This document shows, piece by piece, positions 16,510-26,626 of a stretch of 41,944 nt of DNA. Within the stretch, counting starts at the first letter, position 1, and each line of letters starts with the position of its first letter. The translations under genes and the position numbers were made by a program. The notes under the pieces were generated by a model, which worked only from the letters and a program-made list of their open reading frames with translations, was not told the DNA's origin and searched no databases. The DNA is from CAYJRR01 sp964372275 [NCBI: uncultured bacterium]. Its GTDB lineage: Bacteria; CAYJRR01. The stretch covers positions 1-41,944 of the forward strand of contig CAYJRR010000021.1 of NCBI GenBank assembly GCA_964372275.1, read 5' to 3'.

Positions 16510-18015
16510 TCAGCCGCCTTCGGTCGCCACGTCGGCGGTGCCGGCGCTTGTCGCCGTCGCCGGCGGGGCCTTCACCGCCGCATCCTTCAGCGCCCTCGCC
16601 GCGGCGAGGATGTCGAGCGCGACGAGGTGAACGTTCTTCGACTCCCCGGTTCGCATCCACCGGCCGCCGCCTGCCCCGGGGTTGCCCGTGGCCCCGCTTC
16701 CCGTCGCAGACCCGCCCGCCGGCGGGCCGCCGGCCCCCTGCGTCGCGCCGCCGACGACGAGCTCCATGGTCCGGTCGCCGACCTTCCACGTGGCGCGCAA
16801 GGCGGGGGCGGAAAGGCCGTAGCGCTTTTCGGCGTGGGAACCCGGTGGCACTTCGGGACCTCGCTCCTTCGAGGTCAGGAGCTTCGCCTGGCGCAGGAAG
16901 GCCGATGCTTCGGCGCTGACGACGTTCTCCGGCGCGGCGGTCGTCTTCCATGCGGCGCCCTCTCCGCGGGAGACGGCCACCGTCGAACCATCGACGGTCA
17001 GCTCGAGGGAGGTTGCCTCGTCCGCCACGAAGTCGAAGAGGTTCGAATCGCGCCATTCGTCCGCATCGGCCGCGAGGTCCTCCTCCAGCGATGCGTCGGC
17101 GACGATTCGCGTGCCGGTCGCGGCGTCGCGGTACTCGACCTCGGTCACGCCGCCCCTGGGCGCGGATTTCGGGCCGACGGCGAGGATCCGCGTCGTCCCG
17201 TCGGCGAGCCCCAACGTGATCGTCGCGCGGACGGCCTCCTTCGCGGTGCCGCCGGGCGCCGCCGAGCCGCCCCCGCCCGAGGCCGGCACGGCCTGGTCGA
17301 GGAATCGTTTGGCGCTCAACCCTTCGATCCGGGTGAGGAGACCGTTCGCCTTGCCGCGATCGCCGCGCCCGGCGAAGGGAACGGTCGCGATCCACGGCGC
17401 GGTGGCGTCGGACCGGGTCATCGAGAGCATCGCGCGGCCCGATCGCTCGATCGCGATCGACCGGACCTCGTCGCGGTCGAAGGCGAACAGGCGTTTCCGC
17501 CGCAACTCGTCGAGCCCCTTTCCGAACGCGTCGAGGTTCCACCGGCGGACGGTGAAGACCGCGGGCGTCCCGCGCGCCGAGACGTAGACGGTGTCGTTCT
17601 GCGGGAACGCCCCCCCGATCTCGAGCGTCCGTTCCTTCCCCGCCGCCCGGAAGGTGACGACCGTCGCCGGCTCCTTCAGCCCCGCGCGCTCCCGCTCCGC
17701 GTCGGTCGGCGCCTCCCATACCTTGTCGCTGGCGTGCAGCGACGACAGGGTGTTCAGCATCGGCGACACCGCGCTCTCCTCGGCCGGCAGCTCGCGCGGC
17801 TCCGTGATCGTCCAGCTCTCGCCGGTCTTCTCGAGGACGAACCGTCCCCGCGGATTCTGGATCTGGATCCGGTCGATCGCGTCGCGATCCGCCTGCACCA
17901 CGGTCCGCTCCGCCTCCTCGCGCTCCTCCTTCGTCTTCGGCTTGGCGATCAGCAGGTACGCGAGCAGTACCGCGAACAACCCCAGGGTGATCCAGGTGGA
18001 GAGAAACTTTTTCAT
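16510..18015 (-). CDS. DUF4340 membrane-anchored periplasmic protein
   Basis: 501 aa from ATG 18015. MKKFLSTWITLGLFAVLLAYLL is an N-terminal anchor, then a repeated beta-rich periplasmic region typical of DUF4340: DRIQIQNPRGRFVLEKTGESWTI near the start, TVYVSARGTPAVFTV, a RDSNLFDF motif and a second similar unit. DUF4340 proteins usually follow gldA/F/G-type ABC genes, as here (8 bp after gldG). Gly/Ala-rich low-complexity inserts occur near residues 245-265 and 415-450. Function is unknown; it is presumed to be an auxiliary of the ABC complex. The reading frame is open upstream to 18111 but that part is not protein-like. Confidence 0.88.
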   Translation of the reverse strand: MKKFLSTWITLGLFAVLLAYLLIAKPKTKEEREEAERTVVQADRDAIDRIQIQNPRGRFVLEKTGESWTITEPRELPAEESAVSPMLNTLSSLHASDKVWEAPTDAERERAGLKEPATVVTFRAAGKERTLEIGGAFPQNDTVYVSARGTPAVFTVRRWNLDAFGKGLDELRRKRLFAFDRDEVRSIAIERSGRAMLSMTRSDATAPWIATVPFAGRGDRGKANGLLTRIEGLSAKRFLDQAVPASGGGGSAAPGGTAKEAVRATITLGLADGTTRILAVGPKSAPRGGVTEVEYRDAATGTRIVADASLEEDLAADADEWRDSNLFDFVADEATSLELTVDGSTVAVSRGEGAAWKTTAAPENVVSAEASAFLRQAKLLTSKERGPEVPPGSHAEKRYGLSAPALRATWKVGDRTMELVVGGATQGAGGPPAGGSATGSGATGNPGAGGGRWMRTGESKNVHLVALDILAAARALKDAAVKAPPATATSAGTADVATEGG

Positions 18016-18023
18016 CGGCGTCT

Positions 18024-19580
18024 CTAGCGGCGTCGTCGCCGGATCCAGATCGTCATCCCCACCCCGAAGATCCCCCCCGGCAGCACCAGCCCCGTCGACA
18101 ACAGCACCCACAGCGCTCCGCGGTCGGTCATCGTCACCGTGGTGAGCCCCGGATCTTTGGGACCGATCCCGATCTTCTCCCTGGCCCCCGCGGCCCAGTT
18201 CACGGCGTTCTTGAACAGGTCGACGTTCCCGGCGCCGCCTCCGATCGCCAGCGCCTTGAGGTTCGCGTTGGAGGCGAAGTCCGAATCTCCGATCACCACC
18301 GCGCGCGCGGTCTTCCCGCCGACCTTCTTCTCCACCGCGACCCCCAGGGTCACCGGACCGGGTCGATTTTTGGGGGAGGCGGGGTCGGCCTGACCGTCCT
18401 TGATGTCGACCACGAGGAGGCTCTCCTCGCTCGTCTCGAACAGCGGCGTGACGGTCGTGTCGCCGGCCGCGCCGGCCGCAGGCCCCTCGGTTGGCGAGGC
18501 CGGGACCTTCAACCCCATCGCCCGCGGAAGGACGACGGCCATCCCCTTGAGCTCGAGCGGATCGACGATCTCGTGTCGCTTGAAGGTCGGGATCACGGTG
18601 AGCGGCGTCTTCAGCCGCTGGCGGAAGTCGGCGGCGACGCCGGGAAGGGCCTCCACTCCGAGCCGGCCGATCAGTCCCTCGATGCCGGAGGTTCCCAGCG
18701 GCTCCGCCAGGACGACCAGCCCCTTCCCGCGCTCGACGTGGCGCAGGATCGCGTCGACCTCCGGCCCGCGGATCAGGCCTCGTGGGCCGGCGACGATCAA
18801 CACCGAGCAGTCGCCCGGGACCTCCACGGTCCCCTCCGCGCCGGCCGCAGGCCCCGGTGAGCCGGTTGCAGGCCCGTCCAGGGCGAGGCGTTCGCGGGGG
18901 GCCGCGTCGGCGGCGGAATCGAGCCGAACCGCCTTCGACTCGAGGTTCTCCGACTTGAGCAGGTCGGCGGCGATCGAATAGCCCTGGTCGGTGGCCGCCT
19001 CGATCTCGTACTCCCCGTGGCCGGCGAGGAAACAGGCGACGTTGGTCGTCCCTTCCATCAACCGCAGCAGTGCCGAATCGAACGCCTCTTCGCCGGTGAA
19101 CGCCGTCCCGCCGTGCTCGTCGTAGTTGAATCCGGTCTCGAAGATCTCCTTCGATTGGACGACGATCTTCCGGTCCCCGGAGGCGAAGACCGCGGCGCCG
19201 AGATCGCCTCCGAGCTCTTGCACCCGCAACGCGTCGGCCAGCGGGTTCACCGCTTCGTAGGTGACCTTCCCCTTCGACCGGACCTTGTACTCCTCGAGCA
19301 GGTCGCCGACACGGCTGTTCACGAACTGCGCGTCGGCCGACATCGACGGCGGCACGAGGAAGAAGGTGACACGCACCTCCCGGTCGAGGCGACCGAGGAT
19401 GTCGATCGTCTTGTCGCTGAGCGAGTAGGTCCCGGCCTTGGTCATGTCGATCCGGAACGGCCGGAACCGGTCGACGAGGACGTAGCCGACGACGGCGATC
19501 CCCGCCGCTGCGATCGTCGAAACGACGGCGTTCGCGCCGTGGACCCAGAATCGTTTCTTCGCGTGCGCCATGGTCGTCAT
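18024..19580 (-). CDS. gldG: GldG-like auxiliary protein of ABC transporter
   Basis: 518 aa from ATG 19580, in an ATGA overlap with gldF. One membrane helix near the N-terminus (ANAVVSTIAAAGIAVVGYVL), then a large extracytoplasmic domain with FRIDMTKAGTYSLSDKTIDIL, VRVTFFLVPP, a CFLAGHGEYEIE motif and VLIVAGPR, and a C-terminal helix (LWVLLSTGLVLPGGIFGVGMTIW) ending in five Arg residues. This is the architecture of GldG / ABC-type uncharacterised auxiliary proteins. In Bacteroidetes GldAFG supports gliding; in other phyla the role is not established. Ala/Gly/Pro inserts interrupt the domain at about residues 240-257 and 360-373. Confidence 0.9.
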   Translation of the reverse strand: MTTMAHAKKRFWVHGANAVVSTIAAAGIAVVGYVLVDRFRPFRIDMTKAGTYSLSDKTIDILGRLDREVRVTFFLVPPSMSADAQFVNSRVGDLLEEYKVRSKGKVTYEAVNPLADALRVQELGGDLGAAVFASGDRKIVVQSKEIFETGFNYDEHGGTAFTGEEAFDSALLRLMEGTTNVACFLAGHGEYEIEAATDQGYSIAADLLKSENLESKAVRLDSAADAAPRERLALDGPATGSPGPAAGAEGTVEVPGDCSVLIVAGPRGLIRGPEVDAILRHVERGKGLVVLAEPLGTSGIEGLIGRLGVEALPGVAADFRQRLKTPLTVIPTFKRHEIVDPLELKGMAVVLPRAMGLKVPASPTEGPAAGAAGDTTVTPLFETSEESLLVVDIKDGQADPASPKNRPGPVTLGVAVEKKVGGKTARAVVIGDSDFASNANLKALAIGGGAGNVDLFKNAVNWAAGAREKIGIGPKDPGLTTVTMTDRGALWVLLSTGLVLPGGIFGVGMTIWIRRRRR

Positions 19581-20286
19581 GCCCACCGCCGCGCCTCGAT
19601 CGAGCGCAGCGTCAAGAAGAGGAACAGCCCGGTGAAGGCGAGGTAGTAGAAGACGTCGACGGCGTCGACGATCCCTCGCGCGAAGTTCTCCAGGTGGGAG
19701 AGGAAGGAGACCGCCTTGACGGCGGAACCCAATCCGCTGGGCAACGCCTCGGAGAAGAAGCGGATCACCCAGAAGCCGAACAGCAGCGCATAGGCGACCA
19801 CCCCGGCGATCACCTGGCTCTGGGTGATCGACGAGGCGAACAGCCCGACCGACACGAACGCCGACGCGAGGAGCAGCATCCCGAGGTACTGGGCCACGAT
19901 CGGCCCGGTCTCCGGCTCCGAGACGCGGTAGAGGATCGCCGGGAAGACGAGCGTCACGCCGAACAGCGCCACGAACAGCGTCACCGCCCCGAAGAACTTC
20001 CCGAGGACGATCTCGTACTCGCGGACCGGCGAGGTGAGGAGCAGCTCCAGCGTGCCGCGCGCGTTCTCCTCGGCCACCAGGCGCATGGTGAGGATCGGCG
20101 TCACCGCCAGCATCAGGAAGGCGAGCAACCCCATCAGCGGCCGCATGCTGGCGTCGCGCGCCTCGTTCAGGTTGACCAGCCAGAACCACAGCGCGCACAA
20201 GGCGACGATCAACGCCCCCAGCACGTAGGCACGGGGGCTGGTGAACAGTCCCAGTGACTCCTTCTTCCAGATCGTGACCGTCTTCC

Positions 20287-20290
<4 letters not shown>
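19577..20290 (-). CDS. gldF: GldF-like ABC transporter permease
   Basis: 237 aa from ATG 20290 (ATGA overlap with the ATPase gene). Six hydrophobic segments can be seen, starting MRKTVTIWKKESLGLFTSPRAY, with the ABC-2 permease signature RLVAEENARGTLELLLTSPV and EYEIVLGKFFGA. It is the membrane channel partner of the GldA-like ATPase. An upstream extension of the open frame to 20383 overlaps the ATPase gene and is rejected. Substrate unknown. Confidence 0.92.
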
Positions 20291-21236
<946 letters not shown>

Positions 21237-21240
<4 letters not shown>

Positions 21241-22064
21241 GTGGTCTGCTCCGTGGGGCTCGAAACCCGTGTCTCGGATCCGTATTCCCGGCCGCGCGGC
21301 GCCGTCTCCGCCGCGTCGATCGACGCCGGCGGGACCCCCTGGATCTCCGACAACGCGTGCAGGATCCAGTGGCGGGTCAGCGATTTCATCCGCTCCTGAT
21401 CGCGCGGGCCGTCGCCCGGCCAGATCGGCTTCCCGATCCGGACGTGGATGCGCGTGCTCGGCGCGAAAAGCCACGACCCCTTCTTGAGGAGGCGCGCCGG
21501 GCCGTCGACCGCGATCGGCACGATCGGGCGGCGGCTGTCGGACGCGAGCCGGAAGGCGCCGTCCTTGAAGGTGCGAAGCCGCCCGTCGAGGCTGCGCGTC
21601 CCTTCCGGGAAGATCATGATCGACACGCCGCGGGCGAGCCATTCGCGCGACTCCGCCATCGACCGGCGCGCGCTCTCGCGGTCTCCGCGCTTCAGGGCGA
21701 CGTAGCCGGCGAGCCACATCGCCTGGCCGATCACGGGGACCCAGAAGATCTCGCGCTTGCTGATCCACTTGAACGGGTGGCCGAGGAAGTAGAGGGCGAT
21801 GATGTCGGCCATGCTCTGGTGGTTGGCCGCCAGGACCACGCCCTCGCCGGCGGCGCGCAGGTGCTCCGCCCCTTCGACGACGATCCGGTTGAACGGGTTC
21901 ATCCGCAGGAGCGCGCGCGCCCAGACGGTGGCGAAGGCGTGGGCGACGTTTCGCCTCCGGTCGAACGGGAGGGCGAGCGCGCAGGTCGGAAGCATCGCCA
22001 CGAAGACGACCACGGTGACGACGACCGTCATCCCCCACATCCAGAGAGAACGAGCCAAGGCCAT
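21237..22064 (-). CDS. plsC: 1-acylglycerol-3-phosphate O-acyltransferase (PlsC family)
   Basis: 275 aa from ATG 22064; an upstream GTG at 22082 would add six residues and cannot be excluded, since neither has a clear Shine-Dalgarno. An N-terminal membrane segment (MTVVVTVVVFVAMLPTCALA) is followed by the catalytic NHQSMAD (HX4D, 81-87), the substrate-binding FPEGTRS (152-158), and VPIAVDG. The enzyme acylates lysophosphatidic acid to phosphatidic acid at the inner membrane. It is first in the gldAFG-DUF4340 run. The C-terminal 40 residues are low in conservation. Confidence 0.93.
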
Positions 22065-22105
22065 CGCTAGAAGGGCACCCACCGGAGGGCCGAGCGCGGC
22101 GAATG

Positions 22106-22125
22106 GGGCGTCATCGGGAACGCCC
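22106..22125. promoter_or_regulatory. Dyad GGGCGT-N8-ACGCCC in divergent region
   Basis: A perfect 6-bp inverted repeat with an 8-nt spacer between plsC (minus) and the small lipoprotein gene (plus), 17 bp upstream of the TTGACA promoter element. Possible operator. Confidence 0.35.
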
Positions 22126-22141
22126 TAGGTACTCGACTTTC

Positions 22142-22170
22142 TTGACATCCGCAACGCTTGGGTGTTGTTT
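22142..22170 (+). promoter_or_regulatory. Sigma-70-like promoter of small lipoprotein gene
   Basis: A consensus -35 TTGACA (22142-22147), a 17-nt spacer, and a weaker -10 TTGTTT (22165-22170). The T-rich stretch is unusual in this genome. It would give a leader of about 80 nt before ATG 22257. Confidence 0.6.
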
Positions 22171-22256
22171 TTCGCGGCGGCGCTCGAAGGAAGGCTCCCA
22201 GTAGATCTCCCGATCCGGCGCGCTCGGGAAAACAGCATTCACGGAGGCAACGGTCT

Positions 22257-22637
22257 ATGAAGCGGTTCGCGGTGGCAGCATCGGTGGTTCTCGCACTGGG
22301 CACCGTCGCCCTCTCGGCCTGCGGCAACGCCGAGAAGGAGAAGGAGCTGACGGGACAGATCGAGTCCCTGAAGAAGGAAAACGAAACGTTGAGCGCCAAG
22401 GTGAAGGAGCTCGAGACGAACCTCGCGACCGTCACCAAGGAGCGGGACGACATGAAGGCCGCCGCCGAGGCGACCCCCGAGCCGACCCCCGAGCCCGCAA
22501 AGGGCGGAGCGAAGAAGCCGAAGGCCGCCGCCCCCGCGGCGACCCCCGCCGCCGCCACCGCCGCGCCGGCGGCCACGCCGGAAGAGCGCCGGAAGATCGA
22601 TCGTCCGGGCCTGAAGCAGCCCGCGAAGGTGAAGTAG
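22257..22637 (+). CDS. Small coiled-coil lipoprotein with Ala/Pro-rich tail
   Basis: 126 aa from ATG 22257, preceded by GGAGG. The signal peptide ends in the lipobox LSAC (Cys22). Residues about 25-63 are a Lys/Glu/Leu coiled coil (EKELTGQIESLKKENETLSA). A low-complexity Ala/Pro/Thr/Lys tail then runs to the end, with TPEPTPEPAKGG. The plan resembles Lpp-like or LppB-like envelope spacers: lipid at one end, helical rod, flexible tail. It may tether the outer membrane to peptidoglycan, but no binding motif is visible. A strong promoter and a terminator flank it, suggesting a single-gene, well expressed unit. Confidence 0.85.
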   Translation: MKRFAVAASVVLALGTVALSACGNAEKEKELTGQIESLKKENETLSAKVKELETNLATVTKERDDMKAAAEATPEPTPEPAKGGAKKPKAAAPAATPAAATAAPAATPEERRKIDRPGLKQPAKVK

Positions 22638-22660
22638 GTCTCGATCCGGTTGCACGCGAC

Positions 22661-22693
22661 GGCCGGCCCGACGGGGCCGGCCGCTCGTGTTTC
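22661..22693 (+). terminator. Rho-independent-like terminator after the lipoprotein
   Basis: GGCCGGCCC, a 4-nt loop, GGGCCGGCC: a perfect 9-bp stem 23 bp past the stop, followed by GCTCGTGTTT, a weak T tract. The rest of the 275-bp gap to the next gene has no other clear signal. Confidence 0.65.
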
Positions 22694-22912
22694 GGCCGGC
22701 CTGCGACATCGGGGTCCAGGCGGCGACGGGACGCCCGCCCCCCGCGCCCGCGGCCTCCGGCCCGCCGCGTGCCCGGCTGGACGTCCGATATTTCCATCGG
22801 CGACGGGGCCTTTTCCCGCTCGGCCGGCCGGCCGGGCGGCGCGTGGCACCCGGGGTGCATCGGTGGAGGGTCGAGGATCCGGAAGCGCTCACGAGAGGTT
22901 GGGAGGCCGCTC

Positions 22913-23476
22913 ATGAGGATTCGCTCGGGCATCGTCCGCCGCATCGTTGCCGCCGTCGTCGGATCGGTCGTGGTCGTGTCGGCGGTCGGGCCGCGGCCGG
23001 CGCGCGCCGCCTCCGACGGCCGTCCCTCGTGGGCCGATCCGGAGCTGTTCGATCTGGCGCGAATCGCCATCTCGGCGGAGCGCCGGGCGCAGCGCAGCGA
23101 GGGATGGGGCGTACTCGCGCTCGCGGGCGGCGTCTTTTCGCTCGTCGGGATGCTTGCCACGGTGCCCTTGCCTTCGCTCTCCGTGGCGCTCGGGGTGGCG
23201 GGATTCGGACTGCTCGGCGTGAGCGCACACTCGTTCGACAACCGGAACGCCCACGTGGCCGAGGCGGCGGCGGCGCAGACCGAGCTCCTCCACGGACTCC
23301 GCGCCTTGCTCGGCAACGAAGAGGCGATCCGCGCGTACGGCCGCTACCGCCGTGCCGCGGCGAAGGCGCTCGACGAGGGCTCGAACGTCGGCCGGACCGA
23401 CGAAACGCGCCCGCCGGTCCCGGCGGCGGCTACGGTCGTTCCTCGCACCTCGGCCGGCGGCGGACACGCGCGCTGA
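22913..23476 (+). CDS. Exported protein with two membrane segments, unknown function
   Basis: 187 aa from ATG 22913 behind GGGAGG. Not recognised. An N-terminal signal or anchor (IVAAVVGSVVVVSAVG, cleavable at ARAAS) is followed by a polar helix with ELFDLARIAISAERRAQR, two hydrophobic segments (about 68-85 and 90-108), a polar helical stretch with HVAEAAAAQTELLHGLRALLG, and an unstructured tail. It lies just upstream of the histidine kinase gene with only 44 bp between, so it may be co-transcribed and could act as its membrane partner; this is inference. Confidence 0.65.
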   Translation: MRIRSGIVRRIVAAVVGSVVVVSAVGPRPARAASDGRPSWADPELFDLARIAISAERRAQRSEGWGVLALAGGVFSLVGMLATVPLPSLSVALGVAGFGLLGVSAHSFDNRNAHVAEAAAAQTELLHGLRALLGNEEAIRAYGRYRRAAAKALDEGSNVGRTDETRPPVPAAATVVPRTSAGGGHAR

Positions 23477-23520
23477 CGCGCGCGGAACCCGCGGTCCGGC
23501 GGCGCCGCGGGGAGGCCGCC

Positions 23521-25329
23521 ATGGTAGGATCCCCGTCGATGGTGCGACCGTCGTCGGTAGTGGAGCTGGAGCGGCTCCTCGCCGACCGCTCCGCGAAGAT
23601 CTCCTTCCTGCAGGAGATGACCGGCGCGCTCGCCGCCGCCGACAGCCTGGGCGAGCTCCTCGACCGAACCGCGGAGATCGCGCAGGAGCACCTTCCCTAC
23701 GAGGTCTGCTCGACGCACCTGGTCGACCCGGAGAGCGGCCGGATCACCGTCGTCCTGGGGAGCGGTCCGCTGTTCGAGACGATCTCGACCACGAGCCTGA
23801 AGGTCGGCGAAGGGGTGGTCGGCTGGGTGGTGGAGAACGGCCGGATCGCCAACGTCGCCGACGTCCGCAAGGACTCGCGATACATCGCCTCCTCTTCGCG
23901 AATCTTGAGCGAGCTCGCCGTGCCGATCCCGCTTCGCGGGCGCACCGTCGGCGTTTTCAATCTGGAGTCGACGGCGGTCGGCGCCTTCACCGCCTACGAC
24001 GAGCAGATCTTCTCGATCCTCGCCGCGCAGATCGGCGCCTCGATGGAGCGCGTCGATCTCTACCGCGAGGCCCTGGAACGGGCGCGACGCCTGGCGACGC
24101 TGAACCAGATCGCGCGCGCCATCGCCGATCCGACGACGCTCGACCGGATCTTCGACGTCGTCGCCGACGAGCTGGCGCGGCGGATCCCGAACGACCGCAC
24201 CTCGCTGGCGCTCTACCTTCCGGAGTCCTCCGAGATGCAGATCGTGGGCGTGCGCGGACTGATCGGCGGCCTGGGGCCCGGAACGCGCTTCACCACCAGC
24301 CTGCCGCTTTCGAAGATGGAGGGCCCGACCTACTTCGGCCTCGCCGACGCCGACGTCGCCATCCGTCCGCGGCTGGAGGAGGTCGGGATCGCGAACTGGG
24401 TCGCCGTGCCGATCCGGCTCGACGGGGAGTTCGTGGCGCAGCTGACGCTCGCCTGGCAGGGTCCGATGCGGCTGAACGAGGGGGGCGAGGAGTTCCTCGG
24501 GGCGCTGGCCAGTCACCTCGCCGTGGTGCTGAAGAACGCGCGCCTCCACGACAAGCTCACCCTGTCGGACGAGGCGCTGGTCCGCACCCAGGGTCGGCTG
24601 ATCCAGTCCTCGAAGCTGGCGGCGGTCGGGGAACTCGCGGCGGGCGTGGCGCACGAGCTGAACAACCCGCTCACCGGGATCCTGGGCTACACGCAGTGGA
24701 TCCTGCACGAGTGGATCCGGCTGACCCAGGAAGAGCGCACGGCGGAGTCGCTGGAGGCGATGCGCGTCCGATTGCAAAAGATCGAACGGGAGGGTCTCCG
24801 CTGCAAGGAGATCGTCCAGAACCTGCTCAACTTCTCGCGTTCGCAGGACCCGACCGCGTCGGAGCCGATCGACCTGAACGCCATCGTCGAGGCGACCCTT
24901 TCGGTCACCGAACACCAGCTGCACCTGACGAACGTCCGGGTGGTGAAGGAGCTTCGGCCCGGACTTCCACCGATCGAAGGGAACGCCAATCAGCTGCAGC
25001 AGGTCTTCACCAACATCGTCATCAACGCCGCAAAGGCGATGCCGGGCGGCGGTCGCCTCGCGATCGCCACCGATTGTTCGTCGGATCGAAGACGCGTGCA
25101 CGTCGCGTTCGAGGACACCGGACTCGGCATGCCACGCTCGGTGCAGGAGCGGATCTTCGAGCCGTTCTTCACGACCCGGAAGGTCGGCGAGGGGACCGGC
25201 CTCGGGCTGTCGGTCTCCTACGGGATCGTGAAGGCCCACCGCGGCGAGATCACCGTCGCCAGCAAGGAAGGGGAGGGGTCGACCTTCACCGTCACCTTCC
25301 CCGCGATCGCCCAGCAGAATCGGGCGTGA
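23521..25329 (+). CDS. Soluble sensor histidine kinase with two GAF domains
   Basis: 602 aa from ATG 23521 (GGGGAGG upstream); an internal ATG at 23539 is an alternative. No membrane segment, so cytoplasmic. Residues about 35-180 are a first GAF domain (VCSTHLVDPESGRI, VGEGVVGWVVENG, RTVGVFNLES). Residues about 200-345 are a second GAF domain. The kinase core has the H box GELAAGVAHELNNPLTG with His378, then N box (QVFTNIVINAAKAM), G1 (DTGLGMP), F (FEPFFTTR) and G2 (GEGTGLGLS). It should autophosphorylate in response to an intracellular ligand. No regulator gene is adjacent; the receiver protein at 28776 is a possible partner. Confidence 0.93.
   Translation: MVGSPSMVRPSSVVELERLLADRSAKISFLQEMTGALAAADSLGELLDRTAEIAQEHLPYEVCSTHLVDPESGRITVVLGSGPLFETISTTSLKVGEGVVGWVVENGRIANVADVRKDSRYIASSSRILSELAVPIPLRGRTVGVFNLESTAVGAFTAYDEQIFSILAAQIGASMERVDLYREALERARRLATLNQIARAIADPTTLDRIFDVVADELARRIPNDRTSLALYLPESSEMQIVGVRGLIGGLGPGTRFTTSLPLSKMEGPTYFGLADADVAIRPRLEEVGIANWVAVPIRLDGEFVAQLTLAWQGPMRLNEGGEEFLGALASHLAVVLKNARLHDKLTLSDEALVRTQGRLIQSSKLAAVGELAAGVAHELNNPLTGILGYTQWILHEWIRLTQEERTAESLEAMRVRLQKIEREGLRCKEIVQNLLNFSRSQDPTASEPIDLNAIVEATLSVTEHQLHLTNVRVVKELRPGLPPIEGNANQLQQVFTNIVINAAKAMPGGGRLAIATDCSSDRRRVHVAFEDTGLGMPRSVQERIFEPFFTTRKVGEGTGLGLSVSYGIVKAHRGEITVASKEGEGSTFTVTFPAIAQQNRA
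23525..23530 (+). promoter_or_regulatory. Putative -10 element inside the kinase start region
   Basis: TAGGAT ends 8 nt before ATG 23539, giving a possible leaderless short form that starts six codons later. It overlaps the coding sequence of the longer form. Confidence 0.3.
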
Positions 25330-25401
25330 GATCCGTCACGTAGGCGGCCGCTCTCCCGGCGCTAGGATGTCTTTGTCACCGCATCGATCCCGGGAGGGGG
25401 C

Positions 25402-26601
25402 GTGCCCGGAGCCCGTCAGTTCGGCCGGTATCTCTTGGTGGAAAAGCTCGCCCAGGGCGGGATGGCGGAGATCTACCGCGCCCAAGCCCAGGGGTTCGGC
25501 GGCTTCCAGAAGCCTGTGATCGTCAAGACGATCCTCCCCTGCCTCTCCGCGGACGAGCGGTTCGTCAAGCAGTTCGTCAACGAGGCGAAGCTCTCCTCGA
25601 TGCTGTCGCACTCGAACATCGTGCAGGTGTTCGACTTCGGCCGGATCGGCGCCGACTACTTCATCGTGATGGAGTACGTCGACGGGACCGACTTGCGCTC
25701 GGTCGTCCGCGGCTGCCGCGCGAAGAACGTCTGGATGCCCGTCGACCTCGCCCTCCACGTGGCGATGCGCGTCCTCAAGGGGCTCGGGGCCGTGCACGGG
25801 CGCCGGGACGCCGCCTTGCAGCCGCTGGGGCTCGTGCACCGCGACGTCTCGCCGCAGAACGTCCTCGTCTCGCGCGTCGGCGAGGTCAAGCTGACCGATT
25901 TCGGGATCGCGCGCGCCCGCGGCGAGCGTGCCGGGGGGGAGGTCCAGGGGAACTACGGCTACATGCCTCCGGAACAGGCGACCGGCGAGCCGCTCGACGC
26001 GCGGGCCGACCTCTACGCGCTCGGGATGGTGCTCTACGAGCTGGTGACCCTGCAGAATCCGTTCGCCGACCGGGATCTCCAGGAGGTGCTCCGCCGGATC
26101 CGGGAGTCGAAGGTGGCGCCGCCGTCCCGCATCAATCCGGCCGTTCCGGCGGGGCTCGACGCGATCCTCCTCAAGGCGCTGGAGAAGGAGCCGGAATCGA
26201 GGTTCGCGACGGCAGAGGAGTTCGGCGAAGCGTTGGGCCGGCATCTTTTCCCGTTCGATGCCGACCGGCTGCAGTCCTCGCTCGCCGCCTTCCTTCCGTC
26301 GGTCGTCATCCTGCCGCCGCCGGCGGCAGCGGTCGATCCGGCGGAGCCGCCGAGGAGGATCGTCCGGGACGCGGCGAACATGGCGCGGATCCGCCTCGAC
26401 GCCGAGCCGCCGGACGTCGAGGTGTTCCTCGACGACAGCCCGATCACCGTCGGCAGTCCGGTGGAGATCCAGACCTCGGCGCGGGTCCAGCACCGCCTCC
26501 GTCTCCGGCGGGACGGATTCACCGACTTCAACACCATGTTCGTGCTCGACCCGAGCGAGGTCCGCCAGCTCCGGATCGAACTGGCGCGCGCGCGCCGGTG
26601 A
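25402..26601 (+). CDS. Soluble Ser/Thr protein kinase with PEGA-like tail
   Basis: 399 aa, GTG start behind GGGAGGGGG. The kinase domain spans about residues 7-275: glycine loop LAQGGMAEIY, Lys42 (VKT), Glu61, HRDVSPQN with Asp148, DFG at 166-168, PPEQ at 190. All catalytic residues are present. The C-terminal 80 residues (about 325-395) form a PEGA-like beta domain (IRLDAEPPDVEVFLDDSPITVGSP) without a membrane helix, unlike the other kinase at 8638. It is therefore cytoplasmic. It sits between the histidine kinase and an acyltransferase gene. Confidence 0.93.
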   Translation: MPGARQFGRYLLVEKLAQGGMAEIYRAQAQGFGGFQKPVIVKTILPCLSADERFVKQFVNEAKLSSMLSHSNIVQVFDFGRIGADYFIVMEYVDGTDLRSVVRGCRAKNVWMPVDLALHVAMRVLKGLGAVHGRRDAALQPLGLVHRDVSPQNVLVSRVGEVKLTDFGIARARGERAGGEVQGNYGYMPPEQATGEPLDARADLYALGMVLYELVTLQNPFADRDLQEVLRRIRESKVAPPSRINPAVPAGLDAILLKALEKEPESRFATAEEFGEALGRHLFPFDADRLQSSLAAFLPSVVILPPPAAAVDPAEPPRRIVRDAANMARIRLDAEPPDVEVFLDDSPITVGSPVEIQTSARVQHRLRLRRDGFTDFNTMFVLDPSEVRQLRIELARARR

Positions 26602-26626
26602 CCGTGCTACGTTCCGCTTGCGGACG

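Noticed and set aside
22638-22912. A gene in the 275-bp gap
   Set aside because: The open frame here is GC shadow with Arg/Pro-rich translation and no ribosome binding site; only the terminator hairpin is supported.
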